Below, piece after piece: positions 22,621 to 33,893 of a stretch of DNA of 64,000 bases. The notes under the pieces are model-generated. The model was given only the letters and a program-made list of their open reading frames with translations. It was not told the origin of the DNA and ran no database searches. The position numbers were made by a program, and so were the translations under genes. This DNA comes from Septoria linicola (lineage: Eukaryota > Ascomycota > Dothideomycetes > Mycosphaerellales > Mycosphaerellaceae), in assembly GCA_024114885.1 (NCBI GenBank), contig CP099429.1, forward strand, positions 1,612,001 to 1,676,000. Reading direction: 5' to 3'. How positions within the stretch are numbered: position 1 is the first letter of the stretch; the number at the start of each line of letters is the position of its first letter.

Positions 22621-24412
22621 ATGTCGTTCGGCGGCCAAACGCCAACCATTATCGTCCTGAAAGAGGGTATGCACGGCACCAGAAACAGAAGCAGGAAACA
22701 GGAATCAGCAGAGCACTAACTGTAGGCAGGAACGGATCAGTCGCAAGGAAGGGGCCAGATTATCTCCAATATCAACGCGTGCTTGGCAGTACAGTCGACC
22801 ATCAAAAGCACATTGGGACCTTATGGCGGTGATCTGCTGCTGGTGGACGAGAATGGCAAGCAGACCATCACCAACGATGGCGCGACCGTGATGAAGCTGC
22901 TCGATATTGTGCACCCAGCCGCTCGAGTACTCACAGATATTGCGCGATCACAGGATGCAGAAGTGGGCGACGGTACTACTTCCGTCGTGGTGCTGGCCGG
23001 TGAGGTGTTGAAGGAGATCAAGGAGCATGTCGAGCAGGGTGTCAGCAGTCAGGTCATCATCAAGGGACTGCGGAGAGCGGGCAACATGGCCGTGAACAAG
23101 GTCAAGGAGATTGCAGTCAGCACAACAGAGGGCAACCAGAGGGAGACGCTGAGGAAATTGGCAAGAACGGCCATGAGCAGCAAGCTCATTTACCGCAATG
23201 AGCAGTTCTTCACCAAGAGTGAGTCAATAGGCAAAGTGCAATGATGCAAGTGGACAAGCTGACAGTGATGTAGTGGTTGTTGATGCGGTGCTTTCTCTGG
23301 ACCAGGACGACTTGAATGAAAAGCTGATCGGGATCAAGAAGATCACTGGTGGAGCTCTCCAGGATTCGCTCTTCGTGAACGGCGTTGCTTTCAAGAAGAC
23401 CTTCTCATATGCCGGGTTCGAACAACAACCGAAGTCATTCAAGAACCCAAAGATCGTTTGCCTGAACGTGGAGCTGGAGTTGAAGAGCGAGAAGGACAAT
23501 GCCGAAGTCCGGGTGGAACAGGTTTCAGAGTACCAAGCCATCGTGGATGCGGAATGGAAAATCATCTACGACAAAATGGAGGCACTCTACAACACAGGCG
23601 CAAAGGTCGTACTCTCGAAACTGCCTATTGGAGATCTTGCCACGCAATACTTCGCCGACCGCGATGTCTTCTGTGCTGGCCGAGTATCCTCAGACGACCT
23701 CGAGCGTGTCTGCCAAGCGACCGGCGCCTCAGTGCAGTCAACATGCTCCGACATACAACCACATCACCTCGGCACGTGTGAGACATTTGAAGAGCGACAG
23801 ATTGGAGGCGAGCGATACAACTTCTTCGAGGGCTGCCCTGGTGCCAAGACTTGCACGCTGGTCCTTCGTGGTGGTGCAGAGCAGTTCATCGCAGAAGTTG
23901 AGCGCAGTCTGCACGACGCCATCATGATCGTGAAGCGTGCGATCAAGAACCAAACCATCGTAGCTGGAGGCGGTGCTTGCGAGATGGAGATCTCGGCATA
24001 CCTGCACAGCTTCGCCGACAAGAACGTCCCACACAAGCAGCAGAGCATCATCAAGTCCTTTGCGAAAGCACTGGAGGTCATTCCTCGCCAGCTTTGCGAC
24101 AATGCTGGATTCGACGCGACAGACATCCTCAATAGACTACGAGTGGAGCACAGGAAAGGAAACACATGGGCAGGTGTCGATTTCGATAACGAAGGAATCC
24201 GGGACAACCTTGAAGCTTTCGTGTGGGAACCTGCTCTGGTCAAGATAAATGCCATCCAGGCTGCAATCGAGGCCAGCTGCTTGATTTTGAGCGTTGACGA
24301 GACGATCAAGAACCAGGAATCCCAACAACCGCAAGCGCCTACGAGAGGCTTGCCACCCGGTGCTGCGCAGCGAGCAATGCGAGGACGCGGACGAGGCATG
24401 CCCCGGCGGTAA
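22621..24412 (+). CDS. CCT7: T-complex protein 1 subunit eta (CCT7)
   Basis: Exons 22621-22666, 22730-23218 and 23274-24412 give 557 residues. The introns are 63 and 55 bp, and the splice junctions restore KEGTDQSQGRGQI and FTKMVVDAVLSLD, both conserved in the family. Group II chaperonin hallmarks are NDGATVMKLLDIVHP, VGDGTTSVVVLAGE for nucleotide binding, the apical region with KKITGGALQDSLFVNGVAFKKTF, and the C-terminal equatorial half with ACEMEISAYL and AGVDFDNEGIRDN. The tail is the Gly/Arg-rich RGRGRGMPRR. CCT is the cytosolic double-ring ATPase that folds actin and tubulin, partly with substrates delivered by prefoldin (subunit 6 is encoded at 4.1 kb). The length is normal and no key residue is missing. 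Confidence 0.97.
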
Positions 24413-24760
24413 GCTTCGAGCGAAGGCGTGACTCGGTACAGGAAGCCCAAGGGCGTGAACGCGGATACGGACTGTATGTGTAATGCATAGAAGACAGCGC
24501 AAAAGCTGTACATGAGATACGTGCAAAGAAGCATGTTCGACCGGTCCTCAACAAATGTCGCCAGAGAAAGTGAATGCCATACAAGCTATTCACCTGTGCT
24601 ACGTTCAGCGCAGGTAGCCTCACGCATTGACAAGCTACTTGCAGAACTGATCAGAAACATAACTACTACTGACCACAATTCTCAGCACCACTTTACCAAT
24701 TCCTCCCATCATCACGCGAACTAGAGTACCGAAGATACTTGGATACCAACTAAAGAAGAC
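24413..24760. other. Intergenic region
   Basis: The 348 bp between CCT7 and the next plus-strand gene probably hold a 3' UTR and a short promoter. Nothing further is seen. Confidence 0.5.
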
Positions 24761-25321
24761 ATGACTGCCGCAACGCGCAAACTCGAGCTTGCGCGACTAA
24801 CAAACGAAGTCAAAAACTATCTCGTCGAAAGCGAAGTAGAAACCCTCACATCACCTAATCACCACCACTCCGCCCAGACACTGTCTCCTGTCGCCATCCA
24901 AATCCTATCACATCTCCCCGAAACCCCGTCCTCCTCCATCGACATCGACAACGACAACAACGACACCCTAACAGCAACCCTCATCGGCGCATACCAAGCC
25001 CTCAACACCATCTACAAAATCTGGTACACACTACGCCAAGAAGCCATCGAGCTGGAAGTCTTGATTCCTGGCCACGAAGACGAGTACATACCTCCTCGAA
25101 ATTTAGGTGCAGGAGTGAGACCGGCTTCGGATGTCGTCTGGGAGGCTTCTGGGCCGATGCGAGTCTCTGCGGAGGAGTGGATGCGGAGGCTGAAGGGTCT
25201 GAAGGGTGAGGTCAAGAAGGGGAGGATGGAGAGGATTGGGGAGGAGGTTGTGGAAGTGAGGGGAGCGATTGGGGATTTGAGAGGGCGGGTGGATGCTGCG
25301 AGGTCGGCAAAGGAAAAGTGA
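24761..25321 (+). CDS. Hypothetical protein with coiled-coil C-terminus
   Basis: A single exon encodes 186 residues from the ATG at 24761 (context gacATGa). The N-terminal half has heptad-like positions (KLELARLTNEVKNYLVESEVETL), a run of His/Asp/Asn and a helix (LIGAYQALNTIYKIWYTLRQEAIELEVL). The C-terminal 60 residues are highly charged and read as a coiled coil (EEWMRRLKGLKGEVKKGRME... RVDAARSAKEK). No signal peptide or membrane helix is visible. I do not recognise the family; a small subunit of a larger complex is possible but unsupported. Third-position base use changes from C-rich in the first half to G-rich in the second. Confidence 0.6.
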   Translation: MTAATRKLELARLTNEVKNYLVESEVETLTSPNHHHSAQTLSPVAIQILSHLPETPSSSIDIDNDNNDTLTATLIGAYQALNTIYKIWYTLRQEAIELEVLIPGHEDEYIPPRNLGAGVRPASDVVWEASGPMRVSAEEWMRRLKGLKGEVKKGRMERIGEEVVEVRGAIGDLRGRVDAARSAKEK

Positions 25322-26308
25322 TGAGATGGGACTGTGGCGACTCGTAGCCTTTATCGTCTGGTTACGTCGATTCTGCGGTTGTTTCGTATTAGCGCGCTCG
25401 CTAGGTCTGCTATCGTATCGAACACTGAGAGGCAGTCAATCAGAAGCCTTGGCTCGGTGTGCCGCTACTTTTGCTTCGAGAAACGCTTTCGGTATGTCAT
25501 CTTCAATGATATCCGTATCTTGCTCAATCACTCAATGCTGTTGTGGAAATGCAAAAGATAGGATAATAGCTTACCACATAATCATATGCTTCGATTCAAA
25601 ACCCTTCGACGCTTCGAACAGCAAAAGGGAAGGCCGTTGCCAGCATAGCAGAAAGTACCGCGAAGCAAAGCTCCCGTCTCATCTCTCGCTTCGAAAGAGG
25701 TGTCTGAGCCACTTCCCTGAGTAAGCAGTAATTCCAGCTGTTTATGACACCTGAATGTGCGGTATCTGATGTTGGCTACGACGGTGTCCGGATTGGGTGA
25801 AGGATTGGTGACTGCGGGCGTGGGGTGAATCAGCTTGCTGCAGGCAGTTTTGCGCAAGCTGCATTGGGGCAGGTTGTATCTACTTGATGAGCGCATCAGT
25901 GTACTCAATGTGCCGTAGATGTGGTGAGCTTCACATGGTAGTAATGAAAAAGTGGTAGGATGAGATGGAAAGCGTTTTTGAGAGGCATCGACACCACGTG
26001 ATCTTGGCAAAATCGTGAGAACTTGATGGCAGCTAGCTCTTCGTTGCGGCAATTGGTCTCGTGCAAGCAGACATCAAGTGGATCGTCAGCACTGTCCGGT
26101 TCATGCTGTCCACTGTGCGCGTATAATGTTTCGAGCGAAGAGCTGAGGGATCTGCATCTTGTATCGGTCTTGTGAGTCCTAAGCAAGATCAGCTCCCAAA
26201 TGTTCAGAGGGTAGGAAGTATCTATGCTGCATCACTGACTGACCTGATTCACTACTCTTGCCTCTCTGCTTCCCATCGTCGCCGCCTGGTTCTCATGCTT
26301 CCACTGCA
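25322..26308. other. Gene-poor region
   Basis: No supported gene between the coiled-coil protein gene and the broken secreted-protein copy. I see nothing specific. Confidence 0.45.
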
Positions 26309-26583
26309 TCAACCACTACCGCCTTGAGAGTTGTCAGCGCACGTTGCCTCTCACCTCGATGGCCTCTTCTCGAGTGCGCAGTCTTACCCTTCTGCACGCA
26401 GACCTCGTAGACTCCTGGAGAAGTCTGGTAACCGATCCTTCCAGGACAGCAGGTGTATTGGAGTTGCGAACGACATGCTTCAAGCGATGTGGCAGAAGTC
26501 CCTGGCATGCAGCTGACTCATTGGCCTGGGAGACTCTGCGCGAGAGCGGATGGCGCGAGGAAGAGGAGGATAGAAGCCAGCAT
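26309..26583 (-). pseudogene. Small cysteine-rich secreted protein copy interrupted by an in-frame TGA
   Basis: The gene model is exons 26583-26388 and 26322-26309 (64-bp intron with donor GTAAGA, branch GCTGAC and acceptor CAAG), 70 codons including the stop. The first 21 codons give a signal peptide and the start of the mature protein (ending SLPGQ). Codon 22, at 26520-26518, is TGA, and the same frame then continues for the rest of the family sequence (SCMPGTSATSLEACR ... SPGVYEVCVQK), ending GGSG. The intact relative at 61228 reads Gly at codon 22's equivalent (PGQGVNCMP), so one base change (GGA to TGA) explains the stop. The splice sites and the rest of the frame are intact, so decay is recent, or the stop is read through. 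Five cysteines remain downstream. Confidence 0.75.
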
Positions 26584-27590
26584 ATTGTTTATTTGTTTCG
26601 TGGTGTTTCAGGTCGAGATTGAGAAGCAGGACGAAAAGGTCGTGTTCTGCCAGCGACTTGTACTTGTGCATTTGCTGCCACGACTCCTCGACAGCGCAGA
26701 GCGCCATAGGAAAGGCGCTTCCGTTCGGCTGTCGTTAGTGCTGTTCATTGCTGCGCGGTGGTCGACATCGACGGCGCTCATGTCATCCGACGATAGGCCA
26801 TCGGTTTGCGCGAGGATATGCCTTTGACGTATTGAGCCTCTTTTGGCTGAGCACAAACCTGGAGCCGCATTGACAGTAACGGTGAAGGCGTCTAGTGCAG
26901 CTAGGTGTGCATTCGCTTGTGACCATTTCGCGGCAAACGTTCATCGAGGAAAGCAGGACACGTTAGCGCCCAGCGATGTTAGAATGTGGAATCCAATGCT
27001 ACGCGGAGTCTTGCATCCTGCGACGACTTGCTGCTATCGTGAGGCCGGCCATGGAAGTGCCGGACATCGTTGCGGCCGCGTTACGATGCTGGCTGGAGTT
27101 TTCATCTTGCTCGTTCTCCTCGTAGACCGCCGCTTGCTCCACCTGAATTCCGGTCTATGTTGCCCACGCATACTTTTATGCTCACTGATTTGATAGTCCC
27201 TCGATCAAGGGCCCGACACTCGCTTGTTGTCCTGCACCCTCCAACGCAGCTAAAGTATCGTTGCGTTCTTGTTACCAGCAGGTATTGGGAAGTGACAAGA
27301 ATGCTTACGTGTTGGCGCCATATGGCTAGACCGCGTCGGACCGGATGCGACTTGGCGAGCATCGACTGTGATCGCAGCGATGCATGTATTTGCTGATCTC
27401 GCGTTCACAGTATGAGTGCTACTTGGCACGAATACTCTGCAACACGACGAACCACGAGTGGAAGTGAACGATAAATACAACCTGGGTCATGAGCCAGGGT
27501 CGCTTTAGGCCTACCGAGAATGTGGTGCTTCTGGCAGTCTTTAACACGGTATGTAGTCGTTCCAGGTTGTTCATAAGTACCACAGATTCT
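26584..27590. other. Gene-poor region
   Basis: This contains the putative promoter of the broken secreted gene and the 3' flank of the rhomboid gene. No other gene is seen. Confidence 0.45.
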
Positions 27591-28534
27591 CTATCTCCGC
27601 TTCATCATTTGCCAGATACCTCCGCGTCTTCTGAGCATGAGAAGATAGTACGCAATTCCAAACACAAATCCGCCTAAATGGGCAGAGTGTCCGATCTTGT
27701 CTCTAGCATCTAGTAAGTAGAGATCGATTCCTGCGAACAGGCCGGTCGAGACAAATAGCGGTGCGGGGACGATAGCCATGATTAGCATTGGAGCCATGGG
27801 CATCAGACACGTGGCAGTTGCCGCAGTGGCCATGACTACTCCGCTAGCACCAAGCGCGCTGTCGATTACGCGCGTGCGTTGCGTGAAACGTCCAAGTTTC
27901 TTCTCGACGATGGTCGGCTCTTTTGAGCGGGTGTGCAGTAGCCATCCAGTCGAAGAGGCAATAGCACTTGAGAATGCTAATGCGTAGATGTGTGCAGCGC
28001 CGACTCCTGGGATAAAAGCGATCATTCCGCCAAATGTCCAAAGCGCGAACATATCTAGGGTCTCGTCAGCAACGTGTGAGGAGAGGATGATGTTAGGGAT
28101 AGCTGACTGAAAGCAAAATGTCCTAGATCCTTGTGACTGAAAGCACAAGTAATGATCGTGTAGTACCGCCCCGCAGCGAGATTCGCTTCATTGAGAAGGG
28201 CATTAGCATTTAAGAGTCTGATTAGTTTGACGTCTTTGAACTCTCTAGCATAGTTCCAGGCAAGAAAGACTGCGGTATTGGCAAGAATGAGCGACCACAC
28301 AGCACTTTTCGCCGATCTGTATGATGCATCGGGATTGAAGCGGCTGCCAGAGTTATAGTGTCGACGCACTGGCCTCGCGACGAGCTTCTCGAGACGCTGT
28401 GGAAAGGGCGCCGGCCGTGCAAATGTTACAATGTTACGAGACGCTTGGTGGATCGGGCTGGTACATTGCAACCGCCGGGATGTGGTGGCGACGGACTTGC
28501 GTAGAGTAGATGCTGCGTATCGCTGTGTACCCAT
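27591..28534 (-). CDS. PCP1: Mitochondrial rhomboid-family intramembrane protease (Pcp1/PARL type)
   Basis: Exons 28534-28108 and 28054-27591 give 296 residues. The 53-bp intron has donor GTCAGC, branch CTAAC/CTGAC and acceptor CTAG; splicing yields the conserved GHFAFNMFALWTFGG segment. The N-terminus (about 60 residues) is Arg/Ser-rich without acids, as expected for a mitochondrial presequence. Six or seven hydrophobic helices follow. The catalytic pair is Ser213 (GASGV) and His268 (GHSAHLGGF). HKDLGHFAFN is the family's HxxxxHxxxN-type motif. In yeast the enzyme cleaves inner-membrane substrates such as Mgm1 and Ccp1. The gene diverges from DHH1, 795 bp away. Confidence 0.92.
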
Positions 28535-29329
28535 CCGAAAGCAGTTTTGACTAATTCACGTGTCAGGACGAGTGGCCTCATTGCATCTGGAGGAGATTCC
28601 ACGAGCACTCACATGGCAGACATGTTGAAAGTTAATTCGCCGCCAGAAGTCTGCAGCCTGTGCTATGCTGCGGGTTACCTGTGCAGTGTCACATGCACTC
28701 TGCAGAACGGTCTATCAGCCAAAACACAGATAATGTCGCAGCAGGAAGCAGAAATCTGAGGTGTTATGGTGGTGAACATATAGAAGTTGTTGTCGAGGTG
28801 AAACACTTGAATATTTACAGCCTGAGGAAGGCACGAACGCATTGACGCACCGCATTGACTTCATTGGACTGACCTTCGCAGAGCTTCAACGGGCTATTCA
28901 GACACCACGCACAGTCTACCAACCACTACCTCCAAATTCCCTTCCACGGACACAATCACACGCTCACACTCTCGGCAAGCCAAAGCCAGAGCACTCCGCT
29001 GTCACCACTGCCACGCTGCTATAGACACTACTTGGGCACTCCAGATTCTAACAATTCTGCTCTCTCAGTCTTCACCCGAACGGGCAGCACCTGCCAGCTA
29101 CACAGCTATATCGCAGAAGCTTGCAACGCGCTTAGAGACACATCAGCACCTCCTTCCCATTTGCGCGAGTCCTGTCGGACCTCAGCAGCCCACAAACACG
29201 AATCGACGGCTCTCCACAGCTGAAGGACTCTACCGCACGAGCCTCCGACCATCTCGGCTCTTCCCATTCCCGAGCATACCACCACTCCCAAGTGCGCTGG
29301 CACTCTGAGACCTCACACACATCGCTGAA
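28535..29329. promoter_or_regulatory. Divergent promoter region, rhomboid and DHH1
   Basis: 795 bp lie between two diverging start codons. The last 300 bp before the DHH1 ATG are rich in C and A and likely form a long 5' leader. I see no recognisable RNA gene. Confidence 0.45.
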
Positions 29330-30889
29330 ATGGCAGACGAGCTTGCGAAGAAGCTCGGGCAGAGTTCGATAAATGATCCCGCACCAGCAGAGGGTGACTG
29401 GCGGTCAGGGCTGAAAGCTCCCCCGAAAGATGGCAGACACCAGACTGAGGATGTCACGGCGACGAAAGGCTTGGAATTTGAGGAATTCTACCTGAAGCGT
29501 GAACTATTGATGGGTATCTACGAAGCAGGGTTCGAGAAGCCTTCACCCATCCAAGAAGAGACAATTCCGGTCGCACTTTCCGGTCGCGATGTCCTCGCAC
29601 GTGCGAAGAACGGCACTGGAAAGACAGCAGCATTCGTGATCCCCACACTTGAGCGCATCAATCCTAAACTGGACAAGATCCAGGCACTCCTTCTTGTGCC
29701 CACGCGCGAGTTGGCACTGCAAACATCACAAGTATGCAAGACCCTTGGCAAGCACCTTGGCATCAATGTCATGGTGACTACAGGAGGTACTGGCCTCCGC
29801 GACGACATCATCCGATTGAACGAAGCTGTCCACATTGTAGTTGGAACACCTGGACGAATTTTGGACTTGGCAGGCAAGGGTGTTGCTGATCTATCTGAGG
29901 CGAAGACCTTTGTCATGGACGAGGCCGACAAGCTTCTTTCGCCAGAATTCACAGTTACAATTGAGCAGCTGCTCAAATTCCACCCCAAGGACAGACAGGT
30001 CATGCTGTTCTCGGCCACCTTCCCAGTAGTGGTGAAGGACTTCAAGGACAAGCACATGAACGACCCACACGAGATCAACCTGATGGACGAACTTACTTTA
30101 CGTGGTATTACCCAGTACTATGCTTTCGTCGAGGAGAAGCAAAAGGTACACTGCCTCAACACCCTTTTCAGCCGACTTCAAATCAATCAATCAATCATCT
30201 TTTGCAACAGCACCACTCGTGTAGAGCTGCTGGCCAAGAAGATTACCGAGCTTGGATACTCATGTTTCTATTCTCACGCGAAGATGTTGCAGCAACATCG
30301 AAACCGCGTTTTCCACGATTTCCGTAACGGCGCAATGCGCAACTTGGTCTGCTCCGATCTTCTCACTCGTGGTATCGACATTCAAGCGGTTAATGTCGTT
30401 ATCAACTTCGACTTCCCGAAGAACGCAGAGACCTATCTCCATCGTATTGGTCGTTCTGGACGCTTTGGACATCTTGGTCTGGCTATCAACTTGATCAACT
30501 GGGAAGATCGCTTCAACCTTTACCGTATCGAGCAGGAACTCGGTACTGAGATTCAACCCATTCCTGGCACCATTGACAAGAAGCTGTACGTTTATGATGC
30601 ACCAGAGAACATTCCTCGTCCCATCAACACTGCTCAGCAGCAGCAGCAACAGCAACAGCAGGCCCTGCAAGCAGGTAGACAGCAGGGAAGTGGACAGGAT
30701 CTGCTCAACCCTGCCAACCGCACTGGTGGCTACCGTGGCGGCCGTGGAGGAGGCTATGGCCGTGGTCGTGGCGGGCCACGTAACGATCAGAACGGCTTCC
30801 AAGGCCAGCAGAGACCAGGTGGCTTCCAGCAGCGACCGACTCAACAGCAGCAGATGGCGCCTGCCGGTCCGCCTGCAGCTCAGGCCTAA
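29330..30889 (+). CDS. DHH1: DEAD-box RNA helicase Dhh1 (DDX6 family)
   Basis: A single exon encodes 519 residues from the ATG at 29330 (aaATGgca). The helicase core has the Q motif (GFEKPSPIQEETIP), motif I (ARAKNGTGKTAAF), Ia (PTRELALQ), GG, TPGRI, motif II DEAD at 197-200, motif III SAT, and in the second RecA domain YSHAKMLQQHRNRVFHDFRNG, LVCSDLLTRGIDI and HRIGRSGRFGHLG. The tail has a glutamine run encoded by (CAG/CAA) repeats at about 30636-30665, then RGG-type GGYRGGRGGGYGRGRGG and Gln/Pro-rich sequence. Dhh1 acts in cytoplasmic mRNA decapping and translational repression in P-bodies. No introns. All motifs are intact. Confidence 0.97.
   Translation: MADELAKKLGQSSINDPAPAEGDWRSGLKAPPKDGRHQTEDVTATKGLEFEEFYLKRELLMGIYEAGFEKPSPIQEETIPVALSGRDVLARAKNGTGKTAAFVIPTLERINPKLDKIQALLLVPTRELALQTSQVCKTLGKHLGINVMVTTGGTGLRDDIIRLNEAVHIVVGTPGRILDLAGKGVADLSEAKTFVMDEADKLLSPEFTVTIEQLLKFHPKDRQVMLFSATFPVVVKDFKDKHMNDPHEINLMDELTLRGITQYYAFVEEKQKVHCLNTLFSRLQINQSIIFCNSTTRVELLAKKITELGYSCFYSHAKMLQQHRNRVFHDFRNGAMRNLVCSDLLTRGIDIQAVNVVINFDFPKNAETYLHRIGRSGRFGHLGLAINLINWEDRFNLYRIEQELGTEIQPIPGTIDKKLYVYDAPENIPRPINTAQQQQQQQQQALQAGRQQGSGQDLLNPANRTGGYRGGRGGGYGRGRGGPRNDQNGFQGQQRPGGFQQRPTQQQQMAPAGPPAAQA
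30636..30665 (+). repeat. CAG/CAA trinucleotide tract encoding polyglutamine
   Basis: A run of CAG/CAA codons in the C-terminal part of DHH1 gives about ten Gln in a row. Its length may vary between strains. Such tracts favour phase separation in this protein family. Confidence 0.8.
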
Positions 30890-32650
30890 ACCTGAGCTTC
30901 ACATCGACCGCTCTTGCGCGATCTACAGGAGTATGGAAGGCGTTTGGGTGGGAGTTTCACCAGAAAGGGACGCATGTGGTAGTTGGCCGGCGTGCCAACT
31001 GGAGTTTTCTAATGCGCATGACTTGATGACATCTGGTTCTTATGCTCCAGATTAACGTTACCTTGAGCAGCCATCGATTGGTCTTTCGGCCGTCAGACGA
31101 CTGCAGCGCTTACTTTTGATCGGCGCGACTCTTTCGACACCTTGAACCTCGAGCACGACTATCGGCCTAATGCTAGGCCATTACCATCTTCACCGACACC
31201 AATATCACATGTATATGTGGTTACAACACGACTACTTCTGTTCTGCCGTCCCACAGAACTTTCAGACAATTATCGGCTCAGCATGTGCCTATCGATCCTG
31301 CTGCCTGGAGCCGTTACCTGACACTATTGTGCGGAACAGCTTTGTGCCTACTGACGAAGCTGACGGACATGCACACCAACTTGTGGGCGCACCATGCGGG
31401 CTCACATAAACACGTTGATCACATCTTCTTCACTCCTTCAGAAGATACCAGATCAGTTCGGATCATGGCTCTAACAATCTCACCCGCGACCACGAACGAG
31501 AAGCTGTCTCCGGGCACGCCAGCGCTATCTCCAAGACCGCCAGAGCATTCGCGATGATTGTGAGGAGTCCATCTGGAAGAAAGAGAAACAAACAGAAAAG
31601 CTCTTTGAGGAGGACCAATTCACACGCACAGCTACTTGTAGTGCTCAATGACAAAACATCGTTCCCTCAATACCACACTTTCTCTCTTTTTCTCTTTAGT
31701 GCAACGTGCAGGACAGGTCAGCTGGCCTGGTGACGCCAAGGTCAACTGGCCTGATCGTGTGGCGTGACCTCAACCAAACCAACCGCGTGACCATTTGTCC
31801 TTGCTGCCTGTCGCTCTCGATAGGCCGCTAACAAGAAATGCCGCAGTATGGTGCCGTGCAGGCTGTGAAGGCTAACATTGGCGACTATCATAATGTTGGT
31901 GGGATGTCTGTCTACTACTATTGCGAGAAACAGCGTACAGACTGGGCATCTTGTGATGCTCACACAGTGTAACGCATCCGACAGCGGCATGATAATGCAT
32001 CACCAGCATTGAACAGAAATGTGCAGCAGCAGTCAGAGAGCAACTGATAGAGTGGTGAGAAGTACGAGATGCACGATTGAAGCTTCAACAGCTTCTGTCA
32101 GCACAAGGACATGCTCCGAGGTCAAAGTAGATTGTGTTCTCTCAGCACCATGACAACAGAAGGAGAAGGAAATGCAGTGCGATGATGAAATACACATTTC
32201 TTTGTGATTTGAAGGAGAGAGGATGTGCATCAAAATAGTAGACGCGTAGGGTAAGCGCGTCTGGTGTGCCAAGAAACAACAACGGAAAGAGAGAAGGACT
32301 CGAGAGAAACAGAGGTGCGATCAGAAAAGGCTCCTAGCGACCGAGACAGCAAGGCCAGATCCGATCAAATCAGAGGATAGAATCACAAAAGTCAAGGGAG
32401 AATCGAGCCTAGCTTAGCAGCGTAGCTCCAGGCCTGCGAGTGCAGAGAAGGGTTTGATAACACTGGGTGCAGAGGCCAGGCGCTAGAATATAAGGCAGCT
32501 TCCCCCGCTGCTCGCGCGTGCTCGACTGCTTCTACTTCCTCATCCCACGCCAAAACCCAACAACGATAACACGAAACACAGCATATTCTATACCTCAATC
32601 GAAGCTCCAGGTACTCCGCGTCAACCACAATCGATCACATCACAGTCAAC
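30890..32650. other. Long intergenic region, 1.76 kb, before histone H1
   Basis: I see no gene. The region ends in the histone H1 promoter and leader. A TATA-like element is annotated separately. Confidence 0.45.
32487..32495 (+). promoter_or_regulatory. TATA-like element of histone H1
   Basis: The sequence AATATAAGG lies 156-164 bp before the histone H1 ATG. It is followed by a pyrimidine-rich leader. The position fits a TATA box with a moderately long leader. No start-site data support it. Confidence 0.3.
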
Positions 32651-33893
32651 ATGCCTCCCAAAGCCGCTACCAAGAAGGCAACCAAGCCTGCTGCCGCCTC
32701 CACCCATGGAACATACCAAGGTACGTTTGCGACGATGTCATGACTGCACGCTTTGTCGCAACGCTGCGGCATAGCTTTTATCGTGTTCGCCGGTCACTGA
32801 CGCGTCTTGACTCCAGATATGATCAAGGAGGCCGTTTTCAGCGTAAGTCAACCATTCCCGGCGCATTTGGTCTGGTCGTCTGTGTGGTGATCAGATTGCG
32901 ACACACGATACCTTTGATCGCGTCACGAATGCCACGAGCACTGTTATGATCTGAAAGTTCGGCTAACGCGTCTCGATGTACAGCTCAAGGAGCGCAATGG
33001 ATCTTCGTAAGTCCGACCTTGCACCTCATCGTCGTCGCCGCTACCGAAATCAGAAGTAGCTCATGCGACCCGGACTTGACCACTTACTAACATTGTGCCT
33101 CCACCACAGTCGTCAAGCCATCAAGAAGTATGTGCTCGCCAACAACAAGCTCGGAAACACCACGGACGCCCAGTTCACCGCGCAATTCAACCGAGCGCTC
33201 CAGAAAGGGTCGGACAGCGGTGTGTTCGCACGACCAAAGGGTACGTCAGACCGATCGATCGCATCAGCAATTCGTGCCTCCTGCAACCAGACGACCGATC
33301 TGTTGAGCTTGTCAAAGACACCAAGAACATAGTCGCATCGCTCTTCATCCAAATATCGAAGCTGTTTCGAGCATGTCGCTGACCTTGCCGTCGCCAACAG
33401 GTACTTCGGGACCGGTAAAGCTTGCTCCATCTGCATCTAAGACTGCTGCTGCACCAAAGACTGCCGCTGCAAAGACCACAAAGGCTGCCGCTCCAAAGAA
33501 GGCTGCTGCCACCACAACGAAGAAGCCTGCAGCTAAGAAAGCTGCTGCCCCAAAGAAGGCGGCTGCGGCGAAGAAGACCACAACCACAAAGGCAAAGGCA
33601 CCAGCAGCGAAGAAGACGGCGACCAAGACTGCCACCAAGACAAAGGCTAACACGGGCACCAAGCGCAAGACTCCTGCTGCCGTACGTTACCGTCCCGTTG
33701 ACAGAAAGCACCCCATACTGACAGAGCGTAGGCCCCAGCTGTTGAAGAGAAAGCTCCAGTTGTCCTCGGCAAGACAAAGTCTGGACGTGTCACCAAATCC
33801 ACCGCCCCTCAAGCAACTAAGAAGGCTGCACCAAAGAAGGCTGCTGCAAAGAAGGCAACGCCAAAGAAGAGTGCAACGCCCAAGAAGGCATAG
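32651..33893 (+). CDS. H1: Linker histone H1
   Basis: Six exons, 32651-32720, 32817-32842, 32984-33006, 33110-33240, 33401-33681 and 33732-33893, give 230 residues. The reading frame closes at every junction. The short N-terminal tail (MPPKAATKKATKPAAAS) leads to a winged-helix globular domain (TYQDMIKEAVFSLKERNGSS..RQAIKKYVLANNKL..DAQFTAQFNRALQKGSDSGVFARPKG). A long Lys/Ala/Thr/Pro-rich C-terminal tail follows, ending TPKKSATPKKA. H1 binds linker DNA at the nucleosome. Five introns in so small a gene are notable; three of the five donors are GTACGT. Two exons are only 26 and 23 bp, so automatic gene models may miss them. Confidence 0.93.
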
